Shown piece by piece: positions 34,410 through 46,470 of a stretch of 64,000 nucleotides of DNA (positions are counted from its first letter, which is position 1; each line of letters starts with the position of its first letter). The position numbers and the translations under genes are program-made. Under the pieces are notes generated by a model that worked only from the letters and a program-made list of their open reading frames with translations, was not told the origin of the DNA and searched no databases. Source of the DNA: Amborella trichopoda (taxonomy: Eukaryota; Streptophyta; Magnoliopsida; Amborellales; Amborellaceae); assembly GCF_000471905.2 (NCBI RefSeq), contig NW_006500010.1, positions 4,062,853 to 4,126,852 of the forward strand. Reading direction: 5' to 3'.

Positions 34410-36310
34410 AGAATATAAGCAACATCCACCAAAAAAAAAAAACTTAGTACAAGCAACGAACTCGAGTGATGTAAGCGAAGTTGAATACCACCAATTGACC
34501 TAGTAAAAAAAGCCTTATTTTGACACAAGGAGGGTAATTGTGAAATTGTTTTGGGTGTACACTATCGAGAAGTATAATACTCCAATTATGACCATAAAAA
34601 ATTCGACAATCTCTGATTATTTTTTCTTATTTTTATTTTTTGACAAAAGTTATCCAAGTTTTATTGTTGAAAAAATGTGGCATCATTACTAAGGAATCAA
34701 GAGTTATTCCCTTCTGTATGATGTTAGCTTCCCAAACCAACCCCCAAATCCTTTATCCTTTACCTAGGGGAGGAGATAGCTATCGACCAACAAGTCTATA
34801 CTGACGACCACAGGAAAATACAATATTAGGAAGATTTAAATGAATATCAATCTCCATAATGCCATTTCTTTATGATAAATTTATGCACATATCCCCTACA
34901 GTTTTTGTTAATAAAAATCCCCCTATTTTATTCTTAATTTGCCACTACTTTGAATCTTTCAAAGATCCAAAGTCATAAAGAGATTTTATAATTTCATACG
35001 GAATATAATCGTAAAATTTTTATTTTATTTTATTTTATTGAAGTTGATTGCTAGGTTCCGAAAGTTACTTTTCCAAAATTTGAGATCCCAAAACAATTTT
35101 AAATGGGGTTCTACCCGAGGGACTGAGCTCTCTCGCATGAATATATAATCCGTGTTGGTTTATTTTCAATTTTTATAATCGACCTATAGGATTAGGCATC
35201 TTGACGTCATCACACCTAATACCAATTACTTAATAAATATTTTGAGTAAATAAATGAAAGTTATGTTTTGTTAATCGATTTGGTTAATCAAACATGCGAG
35301 AAAGGTTGAAGTCCCAACTTTGAATTTTGTACCTTATCGAATATTCTACACTGAAATTAAAAAGAAGAAAAAGAATCCAATAATCCTAACAAAAATATGG
35401 CCAAACTAAGTCACACATACACATATTTATGGTTATGGGTTTAAGAGCTAGCTTGTCTATGGTATATTATAGGGTAGATGGCCCAGATTCAACAATCTAG
35501 ATGGCTCATGTTCATTAACAAGTGTGGTATTTTTTATTGTTTATTTTTATTTTTTTTGTGAGGCTGGGTTTTACGCACCTCTCTACATCAGCTCAAAAAG
35601 ATTTATAAAAATACTTATAAATAAAATTCTCCTATATTCAATAGCTGTTGAATATGCTCAAAATGAATTTATGTGATTCAACCTAGGCTGGCCGGCTCAT
35701 GAAATCATTCAATTGGACAGAAATGAATTTGTGGCTTCCAAAACAATGTTGCACTTTTGATAAACAAATATGAGAAGGGCTGCACTGGTAGAAGCTATTG
35801 GTGGGGATGGGTCGTGTAGGGTCCAGGTCAAGGATAAGCTCAATTTGGAAAACCTAAATCATTAAAATTATAAGGAAATTACTAATAATCTTAGTAGAAA
35901 AAAAAAAAATTGTATATCGTGATCCTCACCAGCCAAAACAAAAAAAAGAAAAAAAAAAAAAAGCCAAAAAGTAAACGATCTTATATTGATGATTTTGGAA
36001 GGGAAAATGAGGTCATACCGAGAAGGACCACCAAATCATTTTCCATAAATTAAGTTCCCAAAAAAGTTAATTTAAAAGTGGGAGCGATATGGTGGAACCA
36101 TGGGTTCAAACTGTAAATATAGATCTTCATCTATTACTACGGAAGAGTAGTTTTATTACCCAAAATCATCTTAAAACGTTTTTCATTTAACTAAAAGAAT
36201 AGTTCTTTTTTTAAGAAACGAACATTTAGAGATAAAAAGAGCCCTGTTTTCGTGTACATAACATAATGGACGATTCAGTGAATCATAGAGTGCCTATGAT
36301 ATGGACCTTT
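34410..36310. other. GST duplicon flank (left arm), no gene
   Basis: Bases 35490-35780 (ACAATCTAGATGGCTCATGT) match the 3' flanks of GST copy 2 (42585-42790) and copy 3 (57575-57850). Bases 36010-36300 match 44330-44620. The region is therefore the ancient downstream flank of the tandemly repeated GST unit. No ORF of interest. Confidence 0.6.
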
Positions 36311-36571
36311 TATTTTTACCCCCACACCATTTTTTAAACAATATTGATCTTGGAGAATAGGAAATATGGTTGGCGAATTTTGAGGTCCCTCAAACAACAG
36401 TAAATACTAAATAGGAGTGCTTCTGCGGTTCCAAATGAGCAATTTGGACCAACTTGTTGATGAAGCCTTTTGCCATGCTAAATTGAATCGGTCAATATCG
36501 CAGGTCTCAAAAGATACCTACACACATTTGCAAATTTACCAAAACCCAACCGTTCTTATGCACCACTAGAA

Positions 36572-36968
36572 AGGGTGTGGTTTGTACGATGCCGAGGCCC
36601 TGAGCAATTGAAGTAAGGTGCATCTTCAAATAGTACCGAAATAAAATGTTTCGATATTAGAAATTTTTATGATGGCTGAAAATAGTTTTTTATTTCTGAT
36701 TATAAAATTTACATATCCAAAAGTAGTATAGATCGAGTAGATCTCCAAATACTTAAAAATCTTGAAAATTGATGGTCTAGATAATACATTATATGATGCA
36801 TTGTTTCCAAGACTTGAAATCATTTTTTTCTCATGTCCTTATATCTCAGGTTGAGATGATTGATTTTGAAGTTTTTCAGCATCGAAACAATCATTTCTAG
36901 TGAATTTTTGAGGCGCCTCTTAATTCGATTGTTTAGGGCCTCACCCTTATATACATATTTTCCTTTTA
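36572..36968 (-). mobile_element. MITE family F1 (left arm)
   Basis: Left GTGTGGTTTGTACGATGCCG then AGCAATTGAAGTAAGGTG. Right CTCTTAATTCGATTGTTTAG then GGCCTCACCCTTATATA. Confidence 0.75.
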
Positions 36969-37097
36969 GGAATTCTACAAGGCAAATGGCTCAGAAGCCA
37001 TACTTTTTTATCTTTCCAAATACCAATTTATTTATGACAAAGAAGGCTAAAAAATGGGGAAATTTAGTTGTAAAATATGAACAATTCAATACTTTGG

Positions 37098-37628
37098 GCA
37101 GTGATTTCCTGCAACGACTGTAAATTAATATAATGCAAGAGCATTCAAAAACCACGTTAGGGCCATTTGTTTGATTTTAATATTTAAATGTACACTCTTT
37201 TCATTCTAACGAACAATCACAATAAAGAAAAATTTGAAAACGCAACTTAGAAAGTATTTTTTTAGCCCAATTAATATAGGTTGTCCATTTTGGTGAGATG
37301 TTTATATCTAGGCCTTAGCATGATTTTTTTTCTTTTCAAAATTTTTAGATAATCTTATTATCATTAGATTAATAATATTAAAAAATAAAAAAATTATTTT
37401 GAATTCATATAGGTCTAGATCTTTAAATTTATCAAATGGATGGTCTAGATTCATTGTTGGAGGGGACTCATTTTGACCATATATATGGTGCACATTATTA
37501 TTTTTATTTTTAAATTGATTATTGAGATGAAAATATTGTGTGTGCAAATTTTAGGTCATACAAATATCACAAACATAGTTTTTTAGAAGTATGGTTGCAT
37601 TATACTATGATACAATCGTTGCCCACTT
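37098..37628. mobile_element. MITE family F3 (left arm)
   Basis: Left GTGATTTCCTGCAACGACTG. Right GGTTGCATTATACTATGATA then CAATCGTTGCCCAC. Compared with the inverted twin at 46902, it lacks 13 bp (TGATTTCATGCAA) flanked by short CAA repeats. Confidence 0.75.
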
Positions 37629-38317
37629 TTATATCTTTCAATTTTTTTTAAAATATACCCTATTAAAAAATAAGTTGAAATAGTTGCAAATGGGCAACAT
37701 GTTAAATACCCCATATGTTGTACCCTCGAGGTATTTTGATGTACCCTACTGGAATTTTGATAAATTTCCTAAAAAAAAACCAACAATTGAAATGTATTCC
37801 AATTTCGAAAGTAAAGCAAATTCATTCAACATTACAAGGAAATGTTTTTGGTGAGTCGGCCCCTCGGTTTTCAAGGGTTTTAGTACTTAATTTCCTCTTT
37901 AGATGTTTTTTTAAATTTGGAGCTCCAAAAACAATGCCGTTCTAATTATCTTAAAAGATTGGAAATAAATAGTTCAAAAAAAAGAGAGTACAAAATGGGC
38001 CATTGTTCAGGCTCAATTTTTTTCTTTTCTTTTCTTTTATTTGGTTCACCATCGCAATGAAAGAGATCATAAATGATAAAATTCTTCTTTATGATTTTGT
38101 TTTTTGTTCAAACAATATTAATAATGAGAATTCAATTTCATTTATCTTACGTTGCATTTATCACCTAATTTTAGTCCAGCTATGAAGATGCCAATATATT
38201 CGTAAGACAAACCTTTTCCTTTTTTTTTTCGTTGGAGCAAATATTTAACACCAGATATTTCAAAAGTTAATCATCTATCAAAAACTGTGAGGTAACTTCC
38301 CCTAATATTAAAAAGGG

Positions 38318-38710
38318 TGCAGTTTCCATACGGACGCCTTCGTAAGTATAGACGTACGATGCCTTATCAAATTTTATCATGGTATGTAATTTTAATGTAA
38401 AATATTATTAAGATTATGTCAAAATCAATTTTTATATCTAATTATAAAATTTTAAATTTCAAAAATGGTTAAAATCAATGAGATCTATAAACATATGAAA
38501 ATCTTGAAAATGGACGGTGTAGATAATATGTTGTAAAATGTACTATTTTTTAGACTTAAAATCTTTTTATTTGTCATAGTCATATATCTCGATGTCGAGA
38601 TGATCAATTAAAGGGTTTTTCAACATTAAAACTACCTTTTCCAATAGATTTTTGAGGGGGCATAGAACTACATTACAAGGTAGCATCCCTTATATAAACA
38701 TTTTCCTATT
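38318..38710 (-). mobile_element. MITE family F1
   Basis: Interior CATATATCTCGATGTCGAGA then TGATCAATTAAAGGG. Right ACATTACAAGGTAGCATCCC then TTATATAAACATTTTCC. Left GGGTGCAGTTTCCATACGGA. Just outside the inverted arm. Confidence 0.7.
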
Positions 38711-39450
38711 AAAAATTGGTTTTCTATTTAAATAAGTAAATCTGCAGGACACACTATTGTTTATTAAGTCAATATGCAATATGGCTCAACGCATCTTGCG
38801 CCGGATAGAATCACGCCCATATCGATTTGTTTTTAATTTATTTTTGCCATGCTTCTTTCTTTGCAAGAAATCTGAAGCTTGAACTCCCAATATAATGCAA
38901 GTTCAAAATAGTCATTTCCAGAAAAGAGAAAAATGTAAGTACAACTTAGCACTATCTTGCGGGCCAAATTGGCCGGGTCTGGGTTCAGATAGCCCTGGCC
39001 TGAGCCCCATCCAAAAAAGTGTTGGGTAGGTCGAGCCCAGCCCGAATCACGATATGAAGCCAAAAAAGAGCTTGGATCGAAAAAAAATCAGGCTCAGGCA
39101 GAGCTAGCCGTATATAAATATTTAGCAGTGAGCATTTTAAAAAAAAAAATTCAGGCCTCACCTGGACCAAGTCTGAAAAAATTAAATACTTGGTATGATA
39201 ATGATAATGATAATGATTTTTCAAAGTATATAAAACCCCAACCGGTGACGGGAAAGCACAGTAGAAACTAAAAAGTATACAACAATCCAACAAATCAAGG
39301 AAAAAAGTAGTGCATTAATGTCATCAAGGACCAATGAATCTGTTGTTTTATTTTTGGTGGCTCCTGCTCTTTCTCCTCCACAGCCAATTATTTTGTTGGA
39401 CGTCGATCACCCCTTCTAATTGCTTGTTCCCAAGGTCCATTAAGTGATTA

Positions 39451-39655
39451 ACGTATGGATCTTAAAATTTTAAGTAAAATACGAAATATTTTACATATAG
39501 GTAGAAATTCTTTTATAAAGAAAGTCCATCAATCCATTTTTTTTAACAAAAACATAAAAAAAAGGTGGATTGCATAACCCTTTTTTAATTTTGGCCTATA
39601 CATGGAGAATTTTGTATATTACTTAAAATGTTAGGGTCTGTACTTAAATTACTCC
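39451..39655. mobile_element. MITE family F4, reduced
   Basis: Left GGATCTTAAAATTTTAAGTA then AAATACGAAATATTTTAC. Right TGTATATTACTTAAAATGTT then AGGGTCTGTACTTAAATTAC. The internal hairpin is missing. It lies 330 bp upstream of the GSTF2 start codon. Confidence 0.65.
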
Positions 39656-39881
39656 TTTTTTTTCTTTTTTCTTTTTTAACAATTTATCACAGTACACCTT
39701 CCTTACAATAATGTCTCCATCCTTTGAAAAAGTCTCTAGCCCCTGTCATGGCAGATGTATTCGCATCACAGGAAGGAAAAAACTAAAAAAATTAATAGAA
39801 AAATTGTGCAGTAACGGTAACAAGGAGAGAAGAAGCTTCTCGAACCACCAACGCACAAAATTTGACCCCCTTATGTGTGCC

Positions 39882-39887
39882 TATAAA
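39882..39887 (+). promoter_or_regulatory. TATA box of GSTF copy 2
   Basis: TATAAA in GTGTGCCTATAAATTG, 96 bp before the start codon. The same block with the same spacing lies before GSTF copy 3 (45023). Confidence 0.6.
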
Positions 39888-39982
39888 TTGTAACCAAGAC
39901 CTAAAGGAGGAGAAGCAAGGATAGAGAGAGAAGAGTTATTTGATCTATCTTTTAGTGTTAAGGGTTTGTTTGTTCGGTGAAA

Positions 39983-42413
39983 ATGGCGATTAAGCTTCAT
40001 GGGAGCTGGATGTCTACTGCCACACTTAGAGTTGGCGCCACTCTCTACGAGAAGGGCCTCGATTTTGAGCTGGTTCCAGTTGACCTCAGTGCCCATGAAC
40101 ACAAGCAAGAGAATTTCCTTTCCTTGAACGTATCTCTCTCTCTCTCTCTCTCTCTCTCGGATACTTGTTCTAGAATATTATTTATTTGAGTGATTTACTA
40201 GGACGTTAAAATTTTAGGTAAAATACAAATTGCACTATTTATATGTGGAAATTACAAAGAAGGTCGGTCAATCTGATCTTTTTCTTTCTTTTTTTTTTTT
40301 TGTTTTTTTTGTTTTTTTTTTTAATTACCCTTTGGTCAAATCTAATTTTTGATTATTTTTTTTAGTTTTTTCGTTGTAGGACATTGCCCCAAGCTTTAAG
40401 GCACTGCCCTACTAATGGAAAAACTTAAAAAAGAAAACTCAAAATATGGGTCGATCGATGGGCTGACAAAAACAAAAAAAAATGGGTTGACCGACCTTTG
40501 TAATTTTCGTATATAAGTGAAACATTTTGTATTTTAATTAAAATTTTAAGATTCGTGAGTAAATCACTCCATTTATTTTCATTTTAGCTATTTATATGGG
40601 TGCTCTCTCTCTTTTTCTCTCTCGGAATACTTGTTCAAGAATGTTATTTATTGTGATTTTAGCTATTATATGGGTGCTCTCTCTATCTAATGTTATTTAT
40701 TTTTATTTTAGCTATCTTTTGATGGGTGCTCTCTCTCTATGTTTGGCAAATATTTATTGAAGAATATTATTGATTTTCATGTTAGCTCCCTTTTGATGGG
40801 TGTTCTTTGTATTGTTATATATGGCAGCCGTTTGGGCAGGTTCCAGCATTTGAAGATGGGGATCTCAAGCTTTTTGGTAATAATTTTATTTATTTCTACT
40901 TTTATATTTTTGGATCACGCCTTTAGGGATATTATTTTGGGTAATTCATGGGGTGTATTTATCCAAGAAAACTCAAGATGTTTTTGACACCCTGCTATCC
41001 TAGCCACCTAACCTTAAGTCTATTATATTTATTTTCAGCAGGGATCAGCGGGGAAAGTATCTCATCCTTGATCATTGTTACCCTGTATCCATTCCGAGAG
41101 ATATTGAAAAAAGTGTTCCTCCTCCTATTTTCAAATAGCTTCCTCCTCCTAATTTTGAATAGTCTCTATTAGCAAATAGCAGGTCAGACCCACCCCCACA
41201 GACAAAACTTAGTGGCCCAAGCCTAAGCAGTTTAAGGCTAGGCTCCAACGCGCCTCCAAGCTCATTACTACCCTTATTATCATATTATAAATCTGGTTTA
41301 ATACTCCATCCCAACTAGCCCTCAAATATGATTGTTTTTTCCATTCCAAACTTAGTTCCGAAATCTCTATTTTTACGAAACATAGGGCAAATGCATATTT
41401 TTTTATGTTAAGTGTAAAGCATTATTAGGAAATGTAAGTTGGTTCAAGTGGAAGGTTCAAAATAAATATAGGGTAGGTCCAAAAGATATGGTTGGAAGTA
41501 GATAAAAAAAATATAAAGAGAACACAACAACGGATCAAGATTCGTGCAGTCGGCTCCAAATAATTGAAAAAAAACTCTCTTAATGATGTTGATGGATATT
41601 TTTTCTATGTTTACTTCTATTATTTCTCTCAATGAGCACCTTCTTCCTCCTTTCCCAGTTTCTCTCCCCTCAGTTGAAGTGGGCTCCACAAAATCCTTTT
41701 ACCTCACTTATTAAATTCCCAAATTGACCAAAATGTAGAAGAAGAAATCAAAATTATTCTCCTTTGTAGCTATGCATCTCCTCATACCCAAATTTCAAAA
41801 CCCATTTCTTTACTCTTTTTTTCTCTTGGATGCCTGTTTCTTTTTTGTTTTTTGGAATGACAATTGACATAATACATGTTGATCCTTATAATTATGTACA
41901 ACGGACATGCTATTCACCCTGATAAGGAAATTAACTTACAATTATGCAGAATCAAGGGCAATAACTAAATACATAGCATATAAATACAAGGAACAAGGCA
42001 CAGAGTTGGTTGGAGCCAATTTTTCGGAAATGCCGATCATTGGTGTGTGGATGGAGGTTGAGGCTCACCATTTCGCAGGCCCCTCCACAAAGCTCGTATG
42101 GGAACTTTGTATTAAGCCTATGATCGGAATTCCAGTCGATGAGACAGTAGTCGAGGAGGCAACCGGCAAGCTAAACGGAGTCTTGGACGTGTATGAAGCC
42201 AGGTTAGCCAAGAACAAGTATCTTGGTGGTGATGAGTTCAGCCTAGCAGATCTCCACCACTTGCCCAACATTCGCTACATTCTGATGACACCTAAGGCTT
42301 CGCTCTTTACTTCGCACCCGCACGTGAGCAGGTGGTGGTCGGACATTTCTTCTCGCCCTGCTTGGACCAAGGCGGCGGCGCTCTCTGATGCGGCCATCCC
42401 TAAGCAGGCTTAG
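39983..42413 (+). CDS. GSTF: Phi-class glutathione S-transferase (copy 2)
   Basis: Exons 39983-40129, 40828-40876 and 41950-42413 (147, 49, 464 nt) join to 219 aa with GT-AG introns. Cytosolic glutathione conjugation is expected. Residues 1-17 are MAIKLHGSWMSTATLRV, with the catalytic Ser at 11. PFGQVPAFEDGDLKLF gives the glutathione-site loop with cis-Pro. ESRAITKYIAYKYKEQG gives the Glu-Ser pair. The C-terminal domain shows GVWMEVEAHHF, VLDVYEARLAKNKYLGG, LADLHHLPNIRYILMTP, SRWWSDISSRPAWTKAAAL and a short KQA end. All expected phi residues are present, so it is probably the functional member. The start codon is the first ATG after the conserved leader. The splice donor of exon 1 is followed at once by a CT microsatellite. 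Intron 1 carries an F4 MITE. Confidence 0.92.
40131..40160. repeat. CT microsatellite at GSTF2 exon 1 donor
   Basis: The donor GTAT is followed by about 12 CT units. In GSTF copy 3 the same place has only a few units. Confidence 0.9.
40198..40563. mobile_element. MITE family F4 in GSTF2 intron 1
   Basis: Left TAGGACGTTAAAATTTTAGG then TAAAATACAAATTGC. Right GTATTTTAATTAAAATTTTA, complementary. The internal block GACATTGCCCCAAGCTTTAA then GGCACTGCCCTACTAATG matches the hairpin of the 22945 copy. Confidence 0.8.
40577..40807. repeat. Degenerate tandem repeat in GSTF2 intron 1
   Basis: Four units of roughly 55-80 bp, each with TTTTAGCTAT then ATGGGTGCTCTCTCTCT and AATGTTATTTATT. The last merges with the acceptor region of exon 2. 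Confidence 0.75.
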
Positions 42414-42859
42414 ACTGCAATAAAATGAATGCAAATCTTACAGTTTGCTTCATTTCGCTTCCTTTTTGTTTTGCTTTAGGCGTTTGTTTTGCTGTCGAAT
42501 GCATTATCCGATGTGTGAGGAAATGGTTGCTCCCATGTGCAGAAGGACCACACCATTTGGTTGTTGTAGCGTATAAACAATCTAGATGGCTCAGATTCAA
42601 CAATCTAGATGGCTCACATTAATCTACAAGTATGGATTTTTCTTTCTCAACAAAATTTCGGCGCAAAAACATTTATAGAAAATTTTATAAATAAAATTCA
42701 CCTATATACAATGGCTTGGGATATGCTCAGATTGAGTCTAAATCATTTGGCCTAAGTTTGCTGGCATATGACATCATTTAATCGAAAATAAAAAAAATTC
42801 CGGTTTCCAAAACAAGGGAAAGGTTTCTATGTTTTCCCTACGACATAGAAGTTCTATCC

Positions 42860-43265
42860 TCTCCCTACCCTCCAACCGTCCAATTTTGATCAATAGAGCC
42901 ACTCATTGTTTGATTTTAGATCCGACATGACAAAATATTTTATTTTTAGTTTTTTTATACAAATTGTATGAATATGAAATTTGGCACGTGTTATCTTTTC
43001 TTTGGGGGGTACCAAAAAAAAATATTAAAATAATTTTTGATAAAATATAATGACCAAAATATCCTTTAAAACTTTCAGAGGTATTTTGGTCATTTTATTT
43101 TATTGAAAATATTTTTTTATATTTTTCGTTGTTGCTAGTTTAATAGAGGAATAGACGTCCAAAATTTGGTGTCAAAATAGTTTATAGAAAAAAATTTAAA
43201 AATAAAATACTATAGAAACACGACATTGTGATTGGGGTAATCTTAACCCTTTATTCATAATGGAC
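42860..43265. mobile_element. MITE-like element related to F5
   Basis: Shares the central hairpin of F5 (GACCAAAATATCCTTTAAAA pairing with GAGGTATTTTGGTCATTT) and AT-rich arms. Its termini are less clear than those of 25521-25969. Confidence 0.45.
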
Positions 43266-43744
43266 AGTTGGATAAAGAAAAAGATAAAACTTTTATGCTC
43301 TAGAAGAAAGATTGCCCCCGAAACAATGTTGTACTTCCCATAAACAAATATGTCAAAAGTGCAACATTGTTTACTAGTGTTAGCCCAAGGACAACGTGAC
43401 CCATGTTCAACACAACATCAAAAAAATACCGTAGGAGTTCATCATCCCAACTGATTTACTCAAAAATACATTTAAAAAAAAAAGGGAAAAAAAAAGAAAG
43501 AAAAAAGCAAGCCCCAGCCCACCCTATAAAGATATTATGCTTCCGTGGGAGTAGAATATGTATTTACTTCCTTGGGTAAAACCCCACCTAGAATTAATTT
43601 TAGTTTAAGACCCTAAATTTTGGGGATGTAGCATCTTCAATTTATGGATTAACCTAACAAAAAAATCCTAATATTAGGATTATACAGTTGGACAAAATAA
43701 GGGAAAATTATGTATATATATGTTATATTTATCATTATTACAAA

Positions 43745-44135
43745 AAGGTGAGGTTTGTATAGATCCGATGTTCTAAACAATCAAATTAGATCCAACCTTC
43801 AAATAGTGTCGAAAAATATTATTTCAATACTTGAAATCTTTATGATAGCCTTAAAATACATTTTGGTATTTACTTATAAAGTTTTAAGCTTTCAAAAATA
43901 GTGTAGATCGAGAGATCTATGGAAACTTGAAAATCTTGAAAATTGACGGTCCAAAATGTGTTACTAAATACATTATTTCGAAAACTTGAAATCCATTTTT
44001 TTCTGATACTGATGCATCTTAATGTGGAGATGATCAATTTGAGGATATTTGGGCAACAAAACAACCTCTTCTAGTGAAATTTTTGAGGTAGGATTTGATT
44101 GTTTAAAGCCCTGACTCTATATAAATTTTTCCTTA
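43745..44135 (-). mobile_element. MITE family F1
   Basis: Left GGTTTGTATAGATCCGATGT then TCTAAACAATCAAATTAG. Right GTAGGATTTGATTGTTTAAA then GCCCTGACTCTATATAA. An equivalent copy stands at the same place in the copy-3 flank (58233). Confidence 0.75.
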
Positions 44136-45022
44136 TAAAAATACCTTCAAGTTTCCGTTATTACAAATATATCCATTTTTTCTCCATGTAACATTTTTTT
44201 TTCAAAAAAGATAGAACTGGTTTTTTCGGTTTTTTAAAAACCGAAATCTTTAAAATTTTCCATTTTTTAAAAACCAAAAATTAACTCAATTTGGCTCTTG
44301 AAAATCCGAAAATTCCTTCATGAGCTAATTTGGTTATGCCGACATGGACCACCAAGTCATTTTATATAATTTGGTGCCCCATAAAGGTCAATGAAATTGT
44401 GGGCGCATTATGGTGGAGCCGTGGGTTCAAATTGTAAATATAGATCTGCATCCATTACTACGGAAAAGTATTTTTCGGACCCTAAGTCATCTAAAAAAGA
44501 GTTTTATATTACTAAAAAAATACTTTTTTTTTTTTTTAAAGAAAAAAAGGACCATTTTTGAGCTAAAGAGAACCCTGTTTTGGTGTACATAGAATAATGG
44601 ACGATCTAATGAATTACAGATTTGTTTTATTTTAACCTCTACCGTTACACAGGAAGAAATTACAAAAAGAAAGTTGATCGATTCACATTTTTTAAAAAAA
44701 AATAAAAAATAAAAAAAATAAAAAATAAATACAGTCACACTTATAGATAGAAATTACAATAAGAAAATTGATCGATCCTCCTTTAAAAAAAGGAGTGGAT
44801 TGCACAATCTTCCCCAGTATAGCTTCCTTGACAATAATGTCTCCCTTCTTTGAAAAAGTCTCCTGGCTCTGTCATGGCAGATGGATTCGCATCACAAGAA
44901 GAAAAAAACCAAAAATAATAATAGAAAAATTGTGCAGTAATGGTAACAAGGAGAGCAAAAGCTTCTCGAACCACCGACACAAAAATGTAGGAAACTCCAA
45001 ATTTGAATCCCTTTTGTGTGCC

Positions 45023-45028
45023 TATAAA
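45023..45028 (+). promoter_or_regulatory. TATA box of GSTF copy 3
   Basis: TATAAA in a block (44800-45127) closely matching the GSTF2 upstream region, including TGCAGTAA(T/C)GGTAACAAGG and the leader TTAGTG(T/A)TAAGGGTTTGTTT. The promoter looks intact although the gene is broken. Confidence 0.55.
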
Positions 45029-45388
45029 TTGGACCCAAGATCTGAAGGAGGAGAAGCTACGATAGAGAGAGAGAGAAGAGTTATTTGATGTATCTTTTAG
45101 TGATAAGGGTTTGTTTGTTTGGGGAAAATGGCGATTAAGCTTCATGGGAGCTGGATGTCAACTGCCACACTTAGAGTTGGCACCACTCTGACTGAGAAGG
45201 GGCTCGATTTCGAGTTCGTTCCAGTTGACATCCGTGCCAAAGAACACAAGCAAGAGAATTTCCTCCCCGTTAACGTATATATCTCTCTCTCAGAGGAATA
45301 CTTGTTCTAGACTTGTTGAAGTGATTACGCTATAAAAAGCTTACAGGATTTATATGTTTATATGGTGTATAAATTGTTTTTTAAAAAG

Positions 45389-45562
45389 GAAAATTGTTTC
45401 ATGTGGGATGGACAACATTTCTACAAATGCAGTCCAGGAAGTGTAAGCATCCATTTTAAGATGGATGCAAGTAGGTGTTTCATCTAAAAACAATGGAAAC
45501 TAACGGTCTAAATGTTTTCTTACTAAAACTATTATTTCTAGTTTTTAAATTTTTTTTTTTAA
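45389..45562 (-). mobile_element. MITE family F6, truncated (copy-3 intron 1)
   Basis: Reverse complement of the right half of the family: AAAATTGTTTCATGTGGGAT, then CATTTCTACAAATGCAGTCC, then GATGCAAGTAGGTGTTTCAT. Confidence 0.65.
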
Positions 45563-45634
45563 AAAAATTATGAAAATATGGAAGTACCCATTCAATATTG
45601 CGATCGTCTAGGCCGTTCCTTGTTTCTTTTTTAG

Positions 45635-46030
45635 AAAAAGTTTATATAGAGCCCGAGCTTTAAGCAATCAAATTAGAGCCCATCTCTAAAATTTCATTGT
45701 AGGAGGTTGTTTTGATGCTCAAATATCTTCAAATTGATCATCTTGACATCCAGATGTATGAACGTGAGAAAAAAATGGATTTCAAGTTTTGGAAATAGTG
45801 CATCTTGTAACGCATTTTTGAACTGTGAATTTTCAAGATTTTCAAGTTTTCATAGATCTACACGATCTACTATATTTTAAGTTTTAAATTTTATAATTAA
45901 AGATAAAAAACATTTTAAGGCTATCACAAAGATTTCAAGTATTGAAACTACATTTTTTGGCACTATTTGAAGATGTGCTTTATTTTGATTGTTTAGAACA
46001 TCGCCTCTATACGAACCACATCTTTTATCT
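45635..46030 (+). mobile_element. MITE family F1 (copy-3 intron 1)
   Basis: Left AAAAAGTTTATATAGAGCCC then TAAGCAATCAAATTAGAGC. Interior GATCATCTTGACATCCAGAT. Right TGTGCTTTATTTTGATTGTT then TAGAACATCGCCTCTATACG. Confidence 0.75.
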
Positions 46031-46405
46031 TTTGTACATGGATGTTTCAATCATTCATACTCATTAGATGTTAAATTGGGTAGATTAGGAAGTCTTAAAA
46101 CTATTTTTTGAAACTTTGTGTGTATTCAATGACACTCTTACAGCCTTCCTATTCATCTATTTTGAAATTTGAGGGACAAGAATAATTGTGACCTTCATCT
46201 ACAAAAGATAAATGGTTTATTTATAAATATTTTGTAGAAAAGTATACAAAGAGACCATGTACCTTTAGTACAAGAAGATCACAATCTCATGTCTGTTATA
46301 TTTTAAATCAGATAGTTGTAAGTGTATCGTTGACTAGACTCAAAGTTCAAAGTTGTGATCTCTTTGTACTAATGATGAATGGTCTCATAGTATATAATCT
46401 CATTT
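46030..46405. mobile_element. MITE family F2, nested or duplicated
   Basis: Contains two sets of terminal motifs: AAAGATAAATGGTTTATTTA at 46206, AAGAGACCATGTACCTTTAG at 46247 and ATGATGAATGGTCTCATAGT at 46371. It ends shortly before the assembly gap. Confidence 0.6.
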
Positions 46406-46470
46406 ATTGTTCATTTGCAAATATTCCAAGTCAGTACTATCGTTTGTTTATGGGTACACAATTGAAGTAA

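Larger units (their letters stand above)
30296..37813 (+). repeat. 7.5-kb inverted duplication, left arm
   Basis: Colinear and reverse-complementary to 46712-54235 throughout, with scattered mismatches and small indels. The outer edge is sharp at TCGAAACCACAAATTGTGAT (30296), opposite TTCGA at 54231-54235. The inner edge lies at or beyond 37813 because the other arm runs into an assembly gap. It contains part of GSTF1 intron 2, all of exon 3, the 3' flank and MITEs of families F1, F2 and F3. By eye, exon 3 differs from its counterpart at about seven of 449 positions. Confidence 0.9.

Noticed and set aside
42065..42434. Minus-strand ORFs opposite GSTF2 exon 3 (and 57261-57452 opposite copy 3)
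   Set aside because: Shadow frames of conserved GST exons with no independent support.
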